Positions 45,183-55,011 are shown, counted from the first letter of the stretch. The stretch is 64,000 bases of DNA from Nitrospirota bacterium (GCA_021825295.1 JAKAHV010000008.1:1-64000); one strand, 5' to 3'. Notes: generated by a model not told the origin, from the letters alone. Numbers and translations: made by a program.

Positions 45183-45558
45183 TTTTTTCCACAAAAAGCT
45201 CCTCGAGGCCCTCCTTGCCCTTCTCCTCTTTCTCATGCAGGTACACCTTGAGGTCGCGTTCGAGTTCCGAGAGTTCTTCCACCCTCGCCTCGCGCTTCTT
45301 CGTTTCAAGGAGCCGGCGCATATCGAGTTTCTTTGCCTCCTCCAGGGCGGTGCGCGCCTCTTCGCCGGTCAGAAACTCAAGCTGGTTTTCCACGGCTTCG
45401 AGAATGCCCTGTGAGGCCACCTTCCTGTATTTGCTCGGCAGTTTCGCTTTTGCGCCCAGGGAAAGGTCCTTCGCCCTTTGAGAGGCGATTGTCACCAGGC
45501 GGAACCTGCTGTCTATGTTCTTCTTTTCTATCTTGACGGGCAGCGATATTATGTCCAT
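45154..45558 (-). CDS. rpoZ: RNA polymerase omega subunit
   Basis: 134 residues. The omega core IDSRFRLVTIASQRAKDLSL is clear, followed by KYRKVASQGILEAVENQLEF. The C-terminal ~60 residues are a charged coiled coil (LRDLK/EEKGKEGLEELF type) beyond the E. coli length. Position between gmk and coaBC is the conserved bacterial order. Confidence 0.88.
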   Translation of the reverse strand: MDIISLPVKIEKKNIDSRFRLVTIASQRAKDLSLGAKAKLPSKYRKVASQGILEAVENQLEFLTGEEARTALEEAKKLDMRRLLETKKREARVEELSELERDLKVYLHEKEEKGKEGLEELFVEKNGEEESPKE

Positions 45559-45570
45559 CAGTCCACCTCC

Positions 45571-46263
45571 TTATTCGTTCAGCTTGAAATGTTTCTCCAC
45601 CCAGGCCGGGTCGACCCTTTTCGCGCGCGATCTCTCCGCCAGTATGACCGCCTTAAGGCGCTCCAGGGCCTCTTCGAGCCTGTCGTTCACTATAACATAA
45701 TCATACATCCCGTATTGCATTATTTCTCCGGCCGCGTTTTGAATCCTGAGCTTCACCTGCTCCGGGGAGTCGGATTTCCGGTTTTCAAGCCTCTGCCTTA
45801 GCGCCTCCATGGACGGGGGCAGGACGAATATGTACAGCGCCTCCGGCAGCTCCCTGTTTTCCCCTTTTTCCTTTTTCTCCCTGATCTGCCTTGCGCCCTG
45901 CGTGTCTATGTCCAGTATGACGTCCACGCCGCGGGCAAGCAGCCCGTTGAGGTCTTTAAGCGAGGTCCCGTAGCGGTTCCCATGGACCTCCGCGCTTTCA
46001 AGAAATTCTCCCCTTCCGGCCATGGAGGCAAACTCCTCTTCCCGGATGAAATGGTAATCCACGCCGTCCCTCTCGCCTTCCCTTGGCCTTCTCGTGGTGT
46101 ACGAGACTGACTCCTCCATGTCCGGCACGGTCTTTAACATCTCGCGCACAAGCGTGGTCTTGCCCGCGCCGGAGGGGGCGGAAATTATAAAGAGCGTGCC
46201 GGGGGCGATGTGTCCGCCCGTGGAGAGCCGCCGTGCCGCCTCCGGCCGCCCGAAATTATTCAT
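45571..46263 (-). CDS. gmk: guanylate kinase
   Basis: 230 residues. Phosphorylates GMP. P-loop [17 protein letters not shown], then [36 protein letters not shown] and [15 protein letters not shown]. The first ~20 residues (to IAPGTLF) exceed most family members, but the start overlaps the upstream gene by eight bases, which fits. Confidence 0.97.
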   Translation of the reverse strand: MNNFGRPEAARRLSTGGHIAPGTLFIISAPSGAGKTTLVREMLKTVPDMEESVSYTTRRPREGERDGVDYHFIREEEFASMAGRGEFLESAEVHGNRYGTSLKDLNGLLARGVDVILDIDTQGARQIREKKEKGENRELPEALYIFVLPPSMEALRQRLENRKSDSPEQVKLRIQNAAGEIMQYGMYDYVIVNDRLEEALERLKAVILAERSRAKRVDPAWVEKHFKLNE

Positions 46264-46540
46264 TCTGCGCCGGCCTGCCCAAAAACCTCTGCGTGATGGT
46301 CTCCGCCTGGAGGGCGGAGAGTATCACGTGGTCGCTGTCGGTTATCAGGATGGAGCGTGTGCGCCTTCCCTCGGTCGCGTCAACGAGCTTTCCCCTTTCG
46401 CGCGCCTCTTCCCGGAGGCGTTTCATGGGGGCCGAGCCCGGAGTGAGTATGGCCACCACCTTCGCCCCCGCCACCATGTTGCCGAACCCTATATTGACAA
46501 GGACCGGGGCAAGATCGTCTTTTTTAGCCGTCATATCCAT
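46256..46540 (-). CDS. RemA/YlzA-like (DUF370) regulatory protein
   Basis: 94 residues. The core [20 protein letters not shown] and [19 protein letters not shown] defines DUF370. In Bacillus RemA is a DNA-binding ring that activates biofilm matrix genes. The order yicC-DUF370-gmk-rpoZ is conserved across many phyla, so orthology is likely. It overlaps gmk by eight bases. Confidence 0.93.
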   Translation of the reverse strand: MDMTAKKDDLAPVLVNIGFGNMVAGAKVVAILTPGSAPMKRLREEARERGKLVDATEGRRTRSILITDSDHVILSALQAETITQRFLGRPAQNE

Positions 46541-46559
46541 CGGGAATGAAAATTCCGGT

Positions 46560-47405
46560 TCATTGGAGGTTCTGGGCCTGCTGCCGGATCCTCTCCACCT
46601 CCGTCTTGAACTCTATTACCCTGGCGGTAATCTCCATGTCAGTGGTCTTTGAGCCTATGGTGTTGGCCTCCCTGTGGAGCTCCTGCAGGAGGAAATCCAG
46701 CTCTCTGCCTATTTTATCATTACCGCCAATGATTTTTCTCATCTGCCCGAGATGGCCCGTGATCCTCGTCAGCTCCTCGGCGATATCGGCCTTCTCGGCC
46801 AGTATCGCCGCCTCCTGCATCAGGCGCCCCTCGTCCCATCCGCTCTCCTGGAGCATCGATTTTATCTTCGAGGCGAACTTCTCCTTGAGGGCGGAAAGTG
46901 TCACGGGCAGGAGATCTTTCATCCGGCCGTTTATCCGTTCGAGCATCTCCAGGCGGCCCGTAATGTCTTCGGCTATCATCAGGCCCTCCTTGGCCCTCAT
47001 CGCCTCCACCTGGGAGATCGCCTCCTCGCATGCCTCCGTGAATGAAACGATATCGTAGCCGGTCTCCTCGGAGATAAACAGGTCCTTCATGGCAAGAAGC
47101 TCCGGCAGGCCGGCCGGAGCGCCGATGGAAAGCTCCCTTCTGAGCCCCTCCAGGGCCTCGTACACCTGCTTGGCCTTTGATGCGTTCAGGCTAAAACCCT
47201 GCCTGCCGGGTTTTACAACCGCGAAGACATCGAATCTGCCCCTGGCAAACCTGCCCCTTATGATGTTTCTGAGAGGGACCTCCTGCTCCATGAGGCCAGG
47301 GGAAAGCCGTAAATTCATCTCCAGAAACCTGCTGTTCAAAGAGCGGATTTCCACCCTGAAATCGCCTTTTTCGGAAGAGCCGAAACCTGTCATTCCCTGG
47401 AGCAT
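46560..47405 (-). CDS. yicC: YicC/YloC-family endoribonuclease
   Basis: 281 residues. The N-terminus [20 protein letters not shown] and the C-terminal [20 protein letters not shown] with NIIEFKTE-like [14 protein letters not shown] are diagnostic. E. coli YicC degrades the small RNA RyhB with PNPase. First gene of the gmk operon, 19 bases from the DUF370 gene. Confidence 0.94.
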   Translation of the reverse strand: MLQGMTGFGSSEKGDFRVEIRSLNSRFLEMNLRLSPGLMEQEVPLRNIIRGRFARGRFDVFAVVKPGRQGFSLNASKAKQVYEALEGLRRELSIGAPAGLPELLAMKDLFISEETGYDIVSFTEACEEAISQVEAMRAKEGLMIAEDITGRLEMLERINGRMKDLLPVTLSALKEKFASKIKSMLQESGWDEGRLMQEAAILAEKADIAEELTRITGHLGQMRKIIGGNDKIGRELDFLLQELHREANTIGSKTTDMEITARVIEFKTEVERIRQQAQNLQ

Positions 47406-47702
47406 AGCTATGATATTAAATCAGAAGCCGCCTTTAGTCAAAGAAAAAACCGTGGGAGCTGCGCCGGATTTGTGGGGCAGGCGTTGACGCAGACCTCCGG
47501 GAAAAAGAGAGTGCCATGATGCAACCGGCAGGTGATTTTGCCATTTGCCAATGCCTCTTAAAATAACTACAATCTAGATAGAAACCGGCATCCCTTTTCC
47601 GAAGCAAAACCCAAAGAAAAAACTGGCGGGGAACAAAAACCCTGGCGGCGATTTTCGAGCGCTGCCTCAAAAACATCAATTCCGGACCAAAAAGGCGGCT
47701 GC
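47406..47702. other. 297-base divergent intergenic region
   Basis: It separates yicC (minus) from the first OmcS-like gene (plus), so it must hold both promoters. I could not pick a convincing -35/-10 pair. GGCGG four bases before 47703 serves as a weak SD. Confidence 0.5.
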
Positions 47703-49010
47703 ATGAAGATTTTTGCCCTGAAAACAAAAACCGGCCTGCTGCGGGCCTTGCCCCTGCTGGTCATGATATCCGCCGGACTTTGGGCTCCGGGTGCCGCCCT
47801 GGCCTTCCATAACGGGGGGACCGGCGAGTGTGACGGCTGCCACACAACGCACCGTGCGCCGGCCATCATAACCCAGACCGCAACCGAGCATGGCGTCTAT
47901 ATGTTAAAAGGGTCCGATGCGGGTTCGACGTGTCTGAATTGCCATCAGTCGGCCGGCCTCACCGGGCCAAACGGCTGGCACATAAGCACGCCGGAGGCCG
48001 AGATGCCCACCGGCATCCCCCCGAAACAGCTCACTCCCGGAGGCGATTTCGGATGGCTCAAAAAGGACTATACCTGGGGAACCGGAACCGGCATGCAAAC
48101 AAGCCCCGGATACAGGCACGGCCACAACATAGTCGCGGTAGATTACGGGTACAAGTCCAACCCGATTATCATGAGGGCCCCCGGCGGCTCGTATCCGTCC
48201 TCAAACCTTTCATGCGTCAGTTGCCACGACCCCCACGGGACCTTCCGCAGGAACATGGACGGCACGATTACCTCCTCCGGGCCAAAGATTTGCAATTCCG
48301 GCTCGTACGACACAAGCCCCGACCCCACCCCGGACTGCCCCGTCGGGGTCTACCGGCTGCTGGGAGGCATCGGCTACCAGCCCGGGGGCGGTTTTGAGTT
48401 TACCGCCAACCCGCCGGCCGCCGTCGCCCCTTCGGTCTATAACAGGCCGGAGGAAACGACGATGACACGCGTCGCCTACGGCTCCGGAATGTCTGAATGG
48501 TGCGAAAATTGCCATACCATGAATTCCAACAGCGGCCGCCACGGCCACCCGGCAGGCAGCGACGCCAGGCTGGGGACCCTGGCAAGAAACTACAATATGT
48601 ACATAAAAAGCGGAGACATTACCGGCACCAGCACCTCCTCCTACTTAAGCCTTGTGCCGTTCGAGGAAGGGACCTCCGACTACAGGGTCCTGAAATCCCA
48701 CGCGAAAAATGACGACTCCTACCTGCAGGGGCCGGATGAAAACGCCAACGTCATGTGCCTCACCTGCCACAGGGCCCACGCATCCGGCTGGGATTTCGGC
48801 CTGAGGTTCAACGCGAACGACCAGGATTTCATTACGACGTCAAACCAGGCAGCCATCCCGCTTTGGCCGGGCACCGACACAACCAGCAACGCCGACTGGG
48901 CGATGGGGAAGACGTCCGAGGAGACAAGAAGGGCCTATTACAACATCCCCGCAAGAAGGTTCTCCCCCTACCAGCGGACCCTCTGCAACAAATGCCACAT
49001 CCGGGACTGA
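47703..49010 (+). CDS. OmcS-like hexahaem cytochrome, copy 1
   Basis: 435 residues. Signal peptide to about residue 34 (AALA-FHNGG). Six CxxCH motifs start at 43, 77, 171, 267, 352 and 428. From memory it follows Geobacter OmcS (432 residues, six haems) block by block: FHNGGTGECDGCH, LTPGGDFGW, GHNIVAVDY, SCHDPHG, VYRLLGGIGYQP, VAPSVYNR, MSEWCENCH, SLVPFEEGT, TCHRAHASGWD, YQRTLCNKCH. OmcS polymerises into extracellular haem filaments, so this is a likely nanowire subunit or surface cytochrome. The extra His residues after haem sites fit bis-His ligation. Confidence 0.9.
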   Translation: MKIFALKTKTGLLRALPLLVMISAGLWAPGAALAFHNGGTGECDGCHTTHRAPAIITQTATEHGVYMLKGSDAGSTCLNCHQSAGLTGPNGWHISTPEAEMPTGIPPKQLTPGGDFGWLKKDYTWGTGTGMQTSPGYRHGHNIVAVDYGYKSNPIIMRAPGGSYPSSNLSCVSCHDPHGTFRRNMDGTITSSGPKICNSGSYDTSPDPTPDCPVGVYRLLGGIGYQPGGGFEFTANPPAAVAPSVYNRPEETTMTRVAYGSGMSEWCENCHTMNSNSGRHGHPAGSDARLGTLARNYNMYIKSGDITGTSTSSYLSLVPFEEGTSDYRVLKSHAKNDDSYLQGPDENANVMCLTCHRAHASGWDFGLRFNANDQDFITTSNQAAIPLWPGTDTTSNADWAMGKTSEETRRAYYNIPARRFSPYQRTLCNKCHIRD

Positions 49011-49092
49011 AACCCGGCGCTTGCCAAATTTTTAGTTTTTTTGGTAATTCCACCTTTACATTTCCAAAGGCCCCAATTTAAAATATAGCGGC

Positions 49093-50505
49093 ATGAGAAA
49101 GATGGTGGTTGCCTTGGCCCTTGTGGCGGTCGTCCTCGCCGGTGTCGATGCCAGGGGATGGGCATTCCATGACGGCGGCGTCGGCGCATGCGACGGATGC
49201 CACACTATGCACAATTCTCAGGGCAGCCAGCCGGTCCAGCTCAATAACGGGGCTGTCCCTTCCGCCACGGTCGGTCAGGCGGCCAATCAATATCTTCTAA
49301 AGGGCACGGACCCAAGTTCCACCTGCCTTAACTGCCATGAAGAGACGGGAGACGCTGCCGCCAGCGGCCAGTTCGTAAGCACCGCCCCGGCGGACATGCC
49401 TAATGGCTATCCTCCGATAGAGCTTACCCCTGGAGGGGATTTCGGGTGGCTAAAGAAAAGCTATGCGTGGGTGTACTCGGGCACCCAGTACACGGACCAG
49501 GGCCAAACCCACGGGCACAATATAATCGCGGCAGACTACAATTACGTGCAGGACACCGTAAACAACACGGCCCCCGGCGGCACATATCCCGCCTCCGCCC
49601 TTACCTGCATAAGCTGCCACGATCCTCACGGGAAATACAGGCGCAACGCGAACGGAAGCATTACAAAGGGCGGGGCCCCCATAATAGCGTCCGGCTCCTA
49701 CAATACAAGCCCTACCCCCGCGACCGGCCAGGCAGTCGGCGTTTACCGGCTCCTGGGAGGCGTGGGTTACCAGCCCGGCTATCTCCAGGGCAGCTACGCC
49801 TTTACTTACGCGTCGCCACCTGCTGTCGCTCCATCGGTTTACAACAGGTCCGAGGCAAGCACTCCGACTCGCGTGGCCTACGGCAGCGACGGCTCCAGCA
49901 ATGGAATGGGCTTCTGGTGCAAAAACTGCCATCCGAATATACACACCTATAACGGCCCGCCGGCGCCCTTGAACGTCTATAATCAAACGTACAGTTTCCC
50001 GCAAACTCACCCGATTGAACAACAGTTGAGCATGGTAACAAGCAGTTACAACGCATATGTGGAATCGGGGGTCTACACGGGCACTCAGAGCACATCCTAC
50101 TGGTCCATTGTGCCCTATGAGGAAAACACCACAAATTACGCGACCCTGGCATCCCATGCAAACAATAACGGCAGTTACCTGCAAGGCCCATCGACCAGTG
50201 ACTACGTCTCCTGCATGACCTGCCACCGGGCGCACGCCTCAGGTTGGGACTATATGCTTCGCTTCAACTATCTTGGCATAAATGACGGCCTGAACGGATG
50301 GACCCAGATCATAGACGACAACAGCGCCGGGGCCGTATGGCCGGACCCCGGCCTGGACCCTTACAAGGCCATGGGGCGCACCGTAACGGAAACGACGCAG
50401 GCATATTACGGCAGGCCGGCAAGCACCTATGCGGCCGTCCAGTATGTTTTATGCAATAAATGTCACTATGCCGGCATGGGAGGCGGCGGGGGCAGCGGCC
50501 GGTAA
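49093..50505 (+). CDS. OmcS-like hexahaem cytochrome, copy 2
   Basis: 470 residues. Signal peptide (VVALALVAVVLAGVDARGWA) then FHDGGVGACDGCHTMHNSQG. Six CxxCH motifs: CDGCH, CLNCH, CISCH, CKNCH, CMTCH, CNKCH. The same blocks as copy 1 are present (LTPGGDFGWL, GHNIIAADYNY, CHDPHGKYRR, VYRLLGGVGYQPG, TCHRAHASGWDYM), with longer loops between haems 3-5 and a Gly-rich tail. It is 82 bases after copy 1 and probably co-transcribed. The stop is only four bases from the convergent bioD stop, leaving no room for a separate terminator. Confidence 0.9.
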   Translation: MRKMVVALALVAVVLAGVDARGWAFHDGGVGACDGCHTMHNSQGSQPVQLNNGAVPSATVGQAANQYLLKGTDPSSTCLNCHEETGDAAASGQFVSTAPADMPNGYPPIELTPGGDFGWLKKSYAWVYSGTQYTDQGQTHGHNIIAADYNYVQDTVNNTAPGGTYPASALTCISCHDPHGKYRRNANGSITKGGAPIIASGSYNTSPTPATGQAVGVYRLLGGVGYQPGYLQGSYAFTYASPPAVAPSVYNRSEASTPTRVAYGSDGSSNGMGFWCKNCHPNIHTYNGPPAPLNVYNQTYSFPQTHPIEQQLSMVTSSYNAYVESGVYTGTQSTSYWSIVPYEENTTNYATLASHANNNGSYLQGPSTSDYVSCMTCHRAHASGWDYMLRFNYLGINDGLNGWTQIIDDNSAGAVWPDPGLDPYKAMGRTVTETTQAYYGRPASTYAAVQYVLCNKCHYAGMGGGGGSGR

Positions 50506-50509
50506 CTCC

Positions 50510-51223
50510 TTAGCAAGTCCAGGTGCGGAGCAGATTTAGGTCCAGGTTTTTCCTTGCGGCCTTTTCAAGGGCCGAAGCGCCCAGGCCGGCCAGACTCGGA
50601 AAGATTCCGATTAGCGGCACGCCTGCCAGTTCTCTTATCGCTTGCGGGTTCGTGCGCCATGAGGGGTCCATATCTTCGCCAGCAGCGCCGCAGCGATTTA
50701 TTACCACCCCGGCCACCTTTGCGCCAGCGCCCAGCGCGCACCGCACCGTCAGAAGCGTGTGGTTTATCGTCCCCAGGCCCGCTCTTGCGACAACAATGAC
50801 CGGAAGCCCCAGATCGCCTATCAGATCGAGAACGAAATAATCCCTCCTGATTGGCACAAGCAGGCCCCCTACCCCCTCGACAACGGCCGCATCGTATTTT
50901 TCCGACAACCCTTTAAATGTCCTTTTTATCCTCTCCGGTTCGATGCGGACCCCCTCTATCCCGGCCGCAACCATCGGGGCAAGCGGGGCCTCCAGGGCGT
51001 AGGGGGTCACCATGGAGATGTCTTCATCCATCCCCGCCATTGTCCTCAGAAAAGTCCCGTCCCCGGGGACCAGGGTATCGCCATCTCTTCGGCAGCCGGA
51101 CTCAACCGGCTTCATCGCAAAAACGGAGAGCCCGGCGCTCTTCAAAAGACGCACGAGCGCGGCCGAGACGACCGTCTTTCCTACGCCCGTATCGGTCCCC
51201 GTCACAAAAAAACCCTTTGGCAT
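50510..51223 (-). CDS. bioD: dethiobiotin synthetase
   Basis: 237 residues. Closes the ureido ring of biotin using ATP and CO2. P-loop FVTGTDTGVGKTVVSAALV at the start; MKPVESGCRRDGDTL and VVEGVGGLLVPIRRDY follow. It supplies the cofactor used by AccB. No other bio gene is in the window. Confidence 0.96.
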   Translation of the reverse strand: MPKGFFVTGTDTGVGKTVVSAALVRLLKSAGLSVFAMKPVESGCRRDGDTLVPGDGTFLRTMAGMDEDISMVTPYALEAPLAPMVAAGIEGVRIEPERIKRTFKGLSEKYDAAVVEGVGGLLVPIRRDYFVLDLIGDLGLPVIVVARAGLGTINHTLLTVRCALGAGAKVAGVVINRCGAAGEDMDPSWRTNPQAIRELAGVPLIGIFPSLAGLGASALEKAARKNLDLNLLRTWTC

Positions 51224-51682
51224 GTCTTAGATTAACACACCCTCCTTTTAATCCCGTCCCTCTTCTTTCCCCAACCCCGCCTTAAAATCGGTAATGCATC
51301 AGATTTCGCCAGTCAATGGCGCCTCCAAACAAACCTGGCATGTGCGAATCGCGCGTGAGGCAGAAGGTGGATAGGGGCAGCCCGGAGATGGACGTCCGGG
51401 CAGGCATGAGCGAAGTGTGGTTGGCGGTGAGCGAGACGCGCCCTGGGGGCCCACGCGGGATGAAGTGTGCGGCCCACATTGGCGCGGGCAGCGAATCGCC
51501 GGCCGCGCTTCGCTTATCTCCCCATACGTTGGCTCCTCACGCTTACATACGCCGGCTTGGAAATGCCAGACGATAGCGTCCGGAGTGAACCCGCAAAGAG
51601 AAGGTTGAGAGGGGGGTTTAACAGCAGGGGTTTGGGGGAGTATCCCCCAAAGAGATAAAAAAGAGCGGGTGGGCGGGTTCCA
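51224..51682. other. 460-base gap, no supported gene
   Basis: Plus-strand frames at 51316-51576 and 51467-51658 are open, but they are Arg/Ala-rich with no domain I know. An inverted repeat TTTGGGGGA-GTA-TCCCCCAAA (about 51632-51652) could end the SDR gene; it is preceded on the minus strand by a U-rich stretch rather than followed by one. GGAGATGGACGTCCGGGCA-type short inverted repeats hint at a structured RNA or a decayed element. Confidence 0.4.
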
Positions 51683-52399
51683 TTATATCCTGCTCTCAAC
51701 CGAAAAGACCTGTCCGGTCACGCATTTCATTTCAAGGAGTCCGGCGATGAAAGAAGCTGCCTCCCCGGGGTCTGACAGCCTGCCAATGAGGCTCTCTTTT
51801 TCCGCCTCCCGCATGGCGGCCGCCGCGGCCGCGCCCATCCGGGTGGGCATATAGCCCGGCAGCACGGCGTTTACGCGGATATTGTGCGCTCCAAGCTCCG
51901 CCGCCGCCCCGATGGTAAGCCCAATAAGCGCGGCCTTCGATGCGCTGTAAGCCGCCTGGCCCCGCTTGCCCTTCAGGCCGGAGTACGAGGAGATGTTTAT
52001 GATATGCCCCCCGCCGCCCTCAGCCATCAGCGGCGCGAAGGCCCGGATCGCATTGAAGGCACCGGTGAGGTTCACCCTTATGACTTCGTCCCACTTCGCG
52101 GGCGAATGCCTTACGAGCAGGGCGTCCCTGGTGATCGCGGCGCAGTTTATGAGGGCATCGAGCCTGCCCCATCGCCTCCGGAGGGCTTCCGCCATGGAAT
52201 TGACCTCCTCATACACACCCACGTCCGCCTGAAGCGCGATGGCCGATGCCCCCATCGCCTCAGTAAGTCTTTCCGCCCCGGCCCGGTCATTATGGAAATT
52301 TACGGCGACCCTGTAGCCCGCCCTGACGAGAGTCACGGCCATGGCGCTCCCAAGCCCGCCCGTGCCGCCCGTGATGAGTACGGTTTGAATCCAGGCCAT
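51683..52399 (-). CDS. SDR-family 3-oxoacyl-ACP reductase-like (FabG-like)
   Basis: 238 residues from MAWIQTVLITGG; the open frame to 52528 adds 43 residues of non-domain sequence. NAD(P) motif TGGTGGLGSAMAV, then NCAAITRD (usual NNAG region, here NCAA), catalytic Ser in INISSYSG and YSASKAA (Tyr/Lys pair). Ends VTGQVFSVESRI. FabG reduces 3-oxoacyl-ACP, but SDRs are versatile. It is alone, with no fatty-acid genes adjacent. Confidence 0.82.
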   Translation of the reverse strand: MAWIQTVLITGGTGGLGSAMAVTLVRAGYRVAVNFHNDRAGAERLTEAMGASAIALQADVGVYEEVNSMAEALRRRWGRLDALINCAAITRDALLVRHSPAKWDEVIRVNLTGAFNAIRAFAPLMAEGGGGHIINISSYSGLKGKRGQAAYSASKAALIGLTIGAAAELGAHNIRVNAVLPGYMPTRMGAAAAAAMREAEKESLIGRLSDPGEAASFIAGLLEMKCVTGQVFSVESRI

Positions 52400-52650
52400 A
52401 AGGGGAATATAACAGATTGAAGGCCACCCGCGCCAGGGACCTGGGCCCGCAATGGGACTCGGATTTGTGGGGCAAGGCGGGGCATCCGTCCCGCCTTTGG
52501 CGGGATTCCGGACGCGCCATTTACACAAATCTGATTTATAATGTTTCCGGGGCCAGGGGAATCATAGGTAGCGGCATGTTGAGGCGCAGGAATTTAGGTA
52601 TCGGTGCGGTTTCAGGGTTGGCTTGCGACGCAGATTGAAGGAGAACAAGG

Positions 52651-53877
52651 ATGGGAAAACCTGGAAAAGCCGGCCGTCCCGCATGTAATTTTCAAAGGCG
52701 TCAGATAAAAAAGGGGAAACCTGTCCTCTCCTTCAACCTCGGTTCCTCCTCGCTGAAATTTGCCCTGTTTCTGATGGGCGAAAAAGAGAAACTGCTGGCC
52801 CGTGGAGAAGTGGAGCGGATAGGGGCCCCGGGCGGCCGGTTCCGGATGAGCGACGCGGAAAACCGGGTCCTCGAAGATGCGCAGGGCGACTTCCCGGAGC
52901 ATCTGATTGCGGTCAAAGCGGTCTTTTCCGCCCTGGAAAAACTGGATCTTCCGAGGCCCCGGGCCGTGGGGCATCGCGTCGTCCACGGCGGCGCGGAACA
53001 CTCGCATCCGGCAATAATAGACAGGGGCCTCCTGGTCGAACTGAAAAAGTTGATACCCTTTGCCCCCCTTCATCTGCCGTATGAGATCAGGTGCATGGAG
53101 GCGGTAGCCGGTCATTTCCCGGAAATCCCCCAGGTCGCCTGTTTCGATACCGCGTTCCACCGGCGGATGCCGGAGATCGCCCAGCGGTTCCCCCTCCCTG
53201 GCGACCTCTGGGACGATGGCGTGAGGCGCTACGGTTTTCACGGCCTCTCGTATGAATATATCCTGAGCGTTCTGGGGGCGAGAGCCCGCGGGCGCGTCAT
53301 CATGGCGCATCTGGGAAACGGGGCAAGCATGGCCGCGGTCAAAAACGGACGGCCCATGGACACCACCATGGGATTTTCACCAACCGGGGGTTTCATGATG
53401 GGCACCCGGAGCGGCGACCTGGACCCCGGCATCCTGATTTATCTGATGGCTGAAAAAGGCTATGATGCCGGCAGGATAGAACACCTGGTAAACCACCAGG
53501 CCGGGCTGCTCGGGGTCTCCGGCATCAGCGCCGATATGAAAACGCTCCTGGACAGCAGAAGGGATGACCCCCGGGCCGCCCTGGCCGTTGACATGTTCTG
53601 CTATCATCTGCGCAGGCAGGCAGGGGCCCTGGCTGCCGTTCTAGGCGGAATAGACACATTCGTATTCACTGGCGGCATCGGGGAGAGGGCCGCTGCGGTC
53701 CGAAGGGATGTCTGCCGCGGCCTTGATCACCTTGGCATTTATATCGATTCTCACAGCAACAAAATCCACGCCCCCGTCATTTCGAGGCCGGCCGGCCCGT
53801 GCACTGTAATGGTAATACCCGCCAATGAGGACCTGATGATCGCGCGCCATACGTTCAGACTGCTGAGCGGGGAATAG
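52651..53877 (+). CDS. ackA: acetate kinase
   Basis: 408 residues, SD GAAGGAG ahead of the ATG. Makes ATP from acetyl phosphate or the reverse. Motifs: FNLGSSSLKF, GHRVVHGGAEH, CFDTAFHRRMP, RYGFHGLSYEY, HLGNGASMAAV and GFSPTGGFMMGTRSGDLDPG. The N-terminal ~22 residues before KPVLSF are extra and basic. No pta gene adjoins it. Confidence 0.95.
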   Translation: MGKPGKAGRPACNFQRRQIKKGKPVLSFNLGSSSLKFALFLMGEKEKLLARGEVERIGAPGGRFRMSDAENRVLEDAQGDFPEHLIAVKAVFSALEKLDLPRPRAVGHRVVHGGAEHSHPAIIDRGLLVELKKLIPFAPLHLPYEIRCMEAVAGHFPEIPQVACFDTAFHRRMPEIAQRFPLPGDLWDDGVRRYGFHGLSYEYILSVLGARARGRVIMAHLGNGASMAAVKNGRPMDTTMGFSPTGGFMMGTRSGDLDPGILIYLMAEKGYDAGRIEHLVNHQAGLLGVSGISADMKTLLDSRRDDPRAALAVDMFCYHLRRQAGALAAVLGGIDTFVFTGGIGERAAAVRRDVCRGLDHLGIYIDSHSNKIHAPVISRPAGPCTVMVIPANEDLMIARHTFRLLSGE

Positions 53878-53951
53878 CTGCGGAGAGATACATGTTTTTG
53901 TTCCAATTCCGGAAGCATTTTTCCATCCGGCTCAGGACAGCGGCGTTAATT

Positions 53952-53994
53952 GTGTTTTCAGTCACTGAAAAACACGGCATAACATGGCATGTTA
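53952..53994. repeat. two adjacent inverted repeats after ackA
   Basis: GTGTTTTCAGT-C-ACTGAAAAACAC (53952-53975, one bulged base) is followed five bases later by TAACATGGCATGTTA (53980-53994), a 7-1-7 palindrome. The first may be a terminator-like hairpin; the second looks like an operator for the M23-bactofilin genes downstream. Confidence 0.5.
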
Positions 53995-54138
53995 CTTCCC
54001 GGAAAAACGAAACCGCGGCCACCAGGGATATGCTTGTTTCAAAAATAAGATTTTTTTAAAAAAAGGACTCTTCAGATTCCAGTGGGTAAATTGCCAAAAA
54101 AAATTTCCGGCGGGGATTTTTTTGGGGGAGGAGGTCCG

Positions 54139-55011
54139 TTGCGGGGCATCAGGCTGCTCATTAAAAGGCTGTTTAAGCCCATAACGATCATGATAATACC
54201 CCATGACCGATCAGGCCCGTTCAGTTTTAAACTTCCTTCCATAGGCCTGATAATGGCCGCCGCGCTTGCCCTCGGAACGGTCGCGTATGCGGTCAGGGTT
54301 TCCATTAATGCCGCCAGGTACGATCAGATGAAAAAGAGACTGGATTACTATACCGGAGAATTCCTCGAATTAAACGATACGATTGTGGCGCTGAGGAAAA
54401 CACAGGAGGAGTTCGACAGGCTCTTCGGGCTCAAGACCAGGCGGGCCGTGCTGGAAAAATACAAGCCGGCCAGTGAGGGGTCCATCGATTTCGAGGACAT
54501 TAAAAGAAAGCTGAACGATTCGATGAAGATGGTTGCGGGAATCAGGAAATACCTGTCCAAGGAGAAAAGCCTCTATGATGCCCTCCCGGATGGTTGGCCG
54601 GTCGGAGGTGAAATAACCTCCCCTTTCGGGGAAAGGACAAATCCCATAACGGGACAGCCGGAGTTCCATGGGGGGATGGATATCGCCTGCAATACCGGCA
54701 CCCCCGTGCGCGCCACAGCGGACGGGATAGTGAGTTTCGCCGGCTGGGGACACGGCAGCGGCAACCTGGTGGCCATAGAGCATGGCCACGGGTATGCCAC
54801 CTTTTATGCGCACAACAGCAGGATCGTAGTCCGGGTGGGGCAGGTCGTAAAACGCGGGCAGATCATATCCTACAGCGGCTCGACCGGTTATTCCACCGGC
54901 CCGCACGTCCACTACGAAATCTGGAAAGACGGCAAGCGGATCAACCCCCAACCCTATTTGCTGGGAAAAGTCTTCTTTCAAGGAGGATCACAAAATGTTT
55001 TCAAAAAGTGA
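54139..55011 (+). CDS. M23-family peptidoglycan peptidase (LytM-like), membrane-anchored
   Basis: 290 residues from a TTG four bases after GGAGGAGG; a GTG at 54082 gives a Gly-rich head without sense. One membrane helix (IGLIMAAALALGTVAYAV), a coiled coil (about 65-130), then the M23 domain: SPFGERTNPITGQPEFHGGM with zinc ligands His and Asp (HGGMD), GNLVAIEHGHGYATFYAH and GPHVHYEIW. Cuts cell-wall cross-bridges. Its end overlaps the bactofilin gene by 17 bases, a pairing known for cell-shape control. Confidence 0.93.
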   Translation: MRGIRLLIKRLFKPITIMIIPHDRSGPFSFKLPSIGLIMAAALALGTVAYAVRVSINAARYDQMKKRLDYYTGEFLELNDTIVALRKTQEEFDRLFGLKTRRAVLEKYKPASEGSIDFEDIKRKLNDSMKMVAGIRKYLSKEKSLYDALPDGWPVGGEITSPFGERTNPITGQPEFHGGMDIACNTGTPVRATADGIVSFAGWGHGSGNLVAIEHGHGYATFYAHNSRIVVRVGQVVKRGQIISYSGSTGYSTGPHVHYEIWKDGKRINPQPYLLGKVFFQGGSQNVFKK

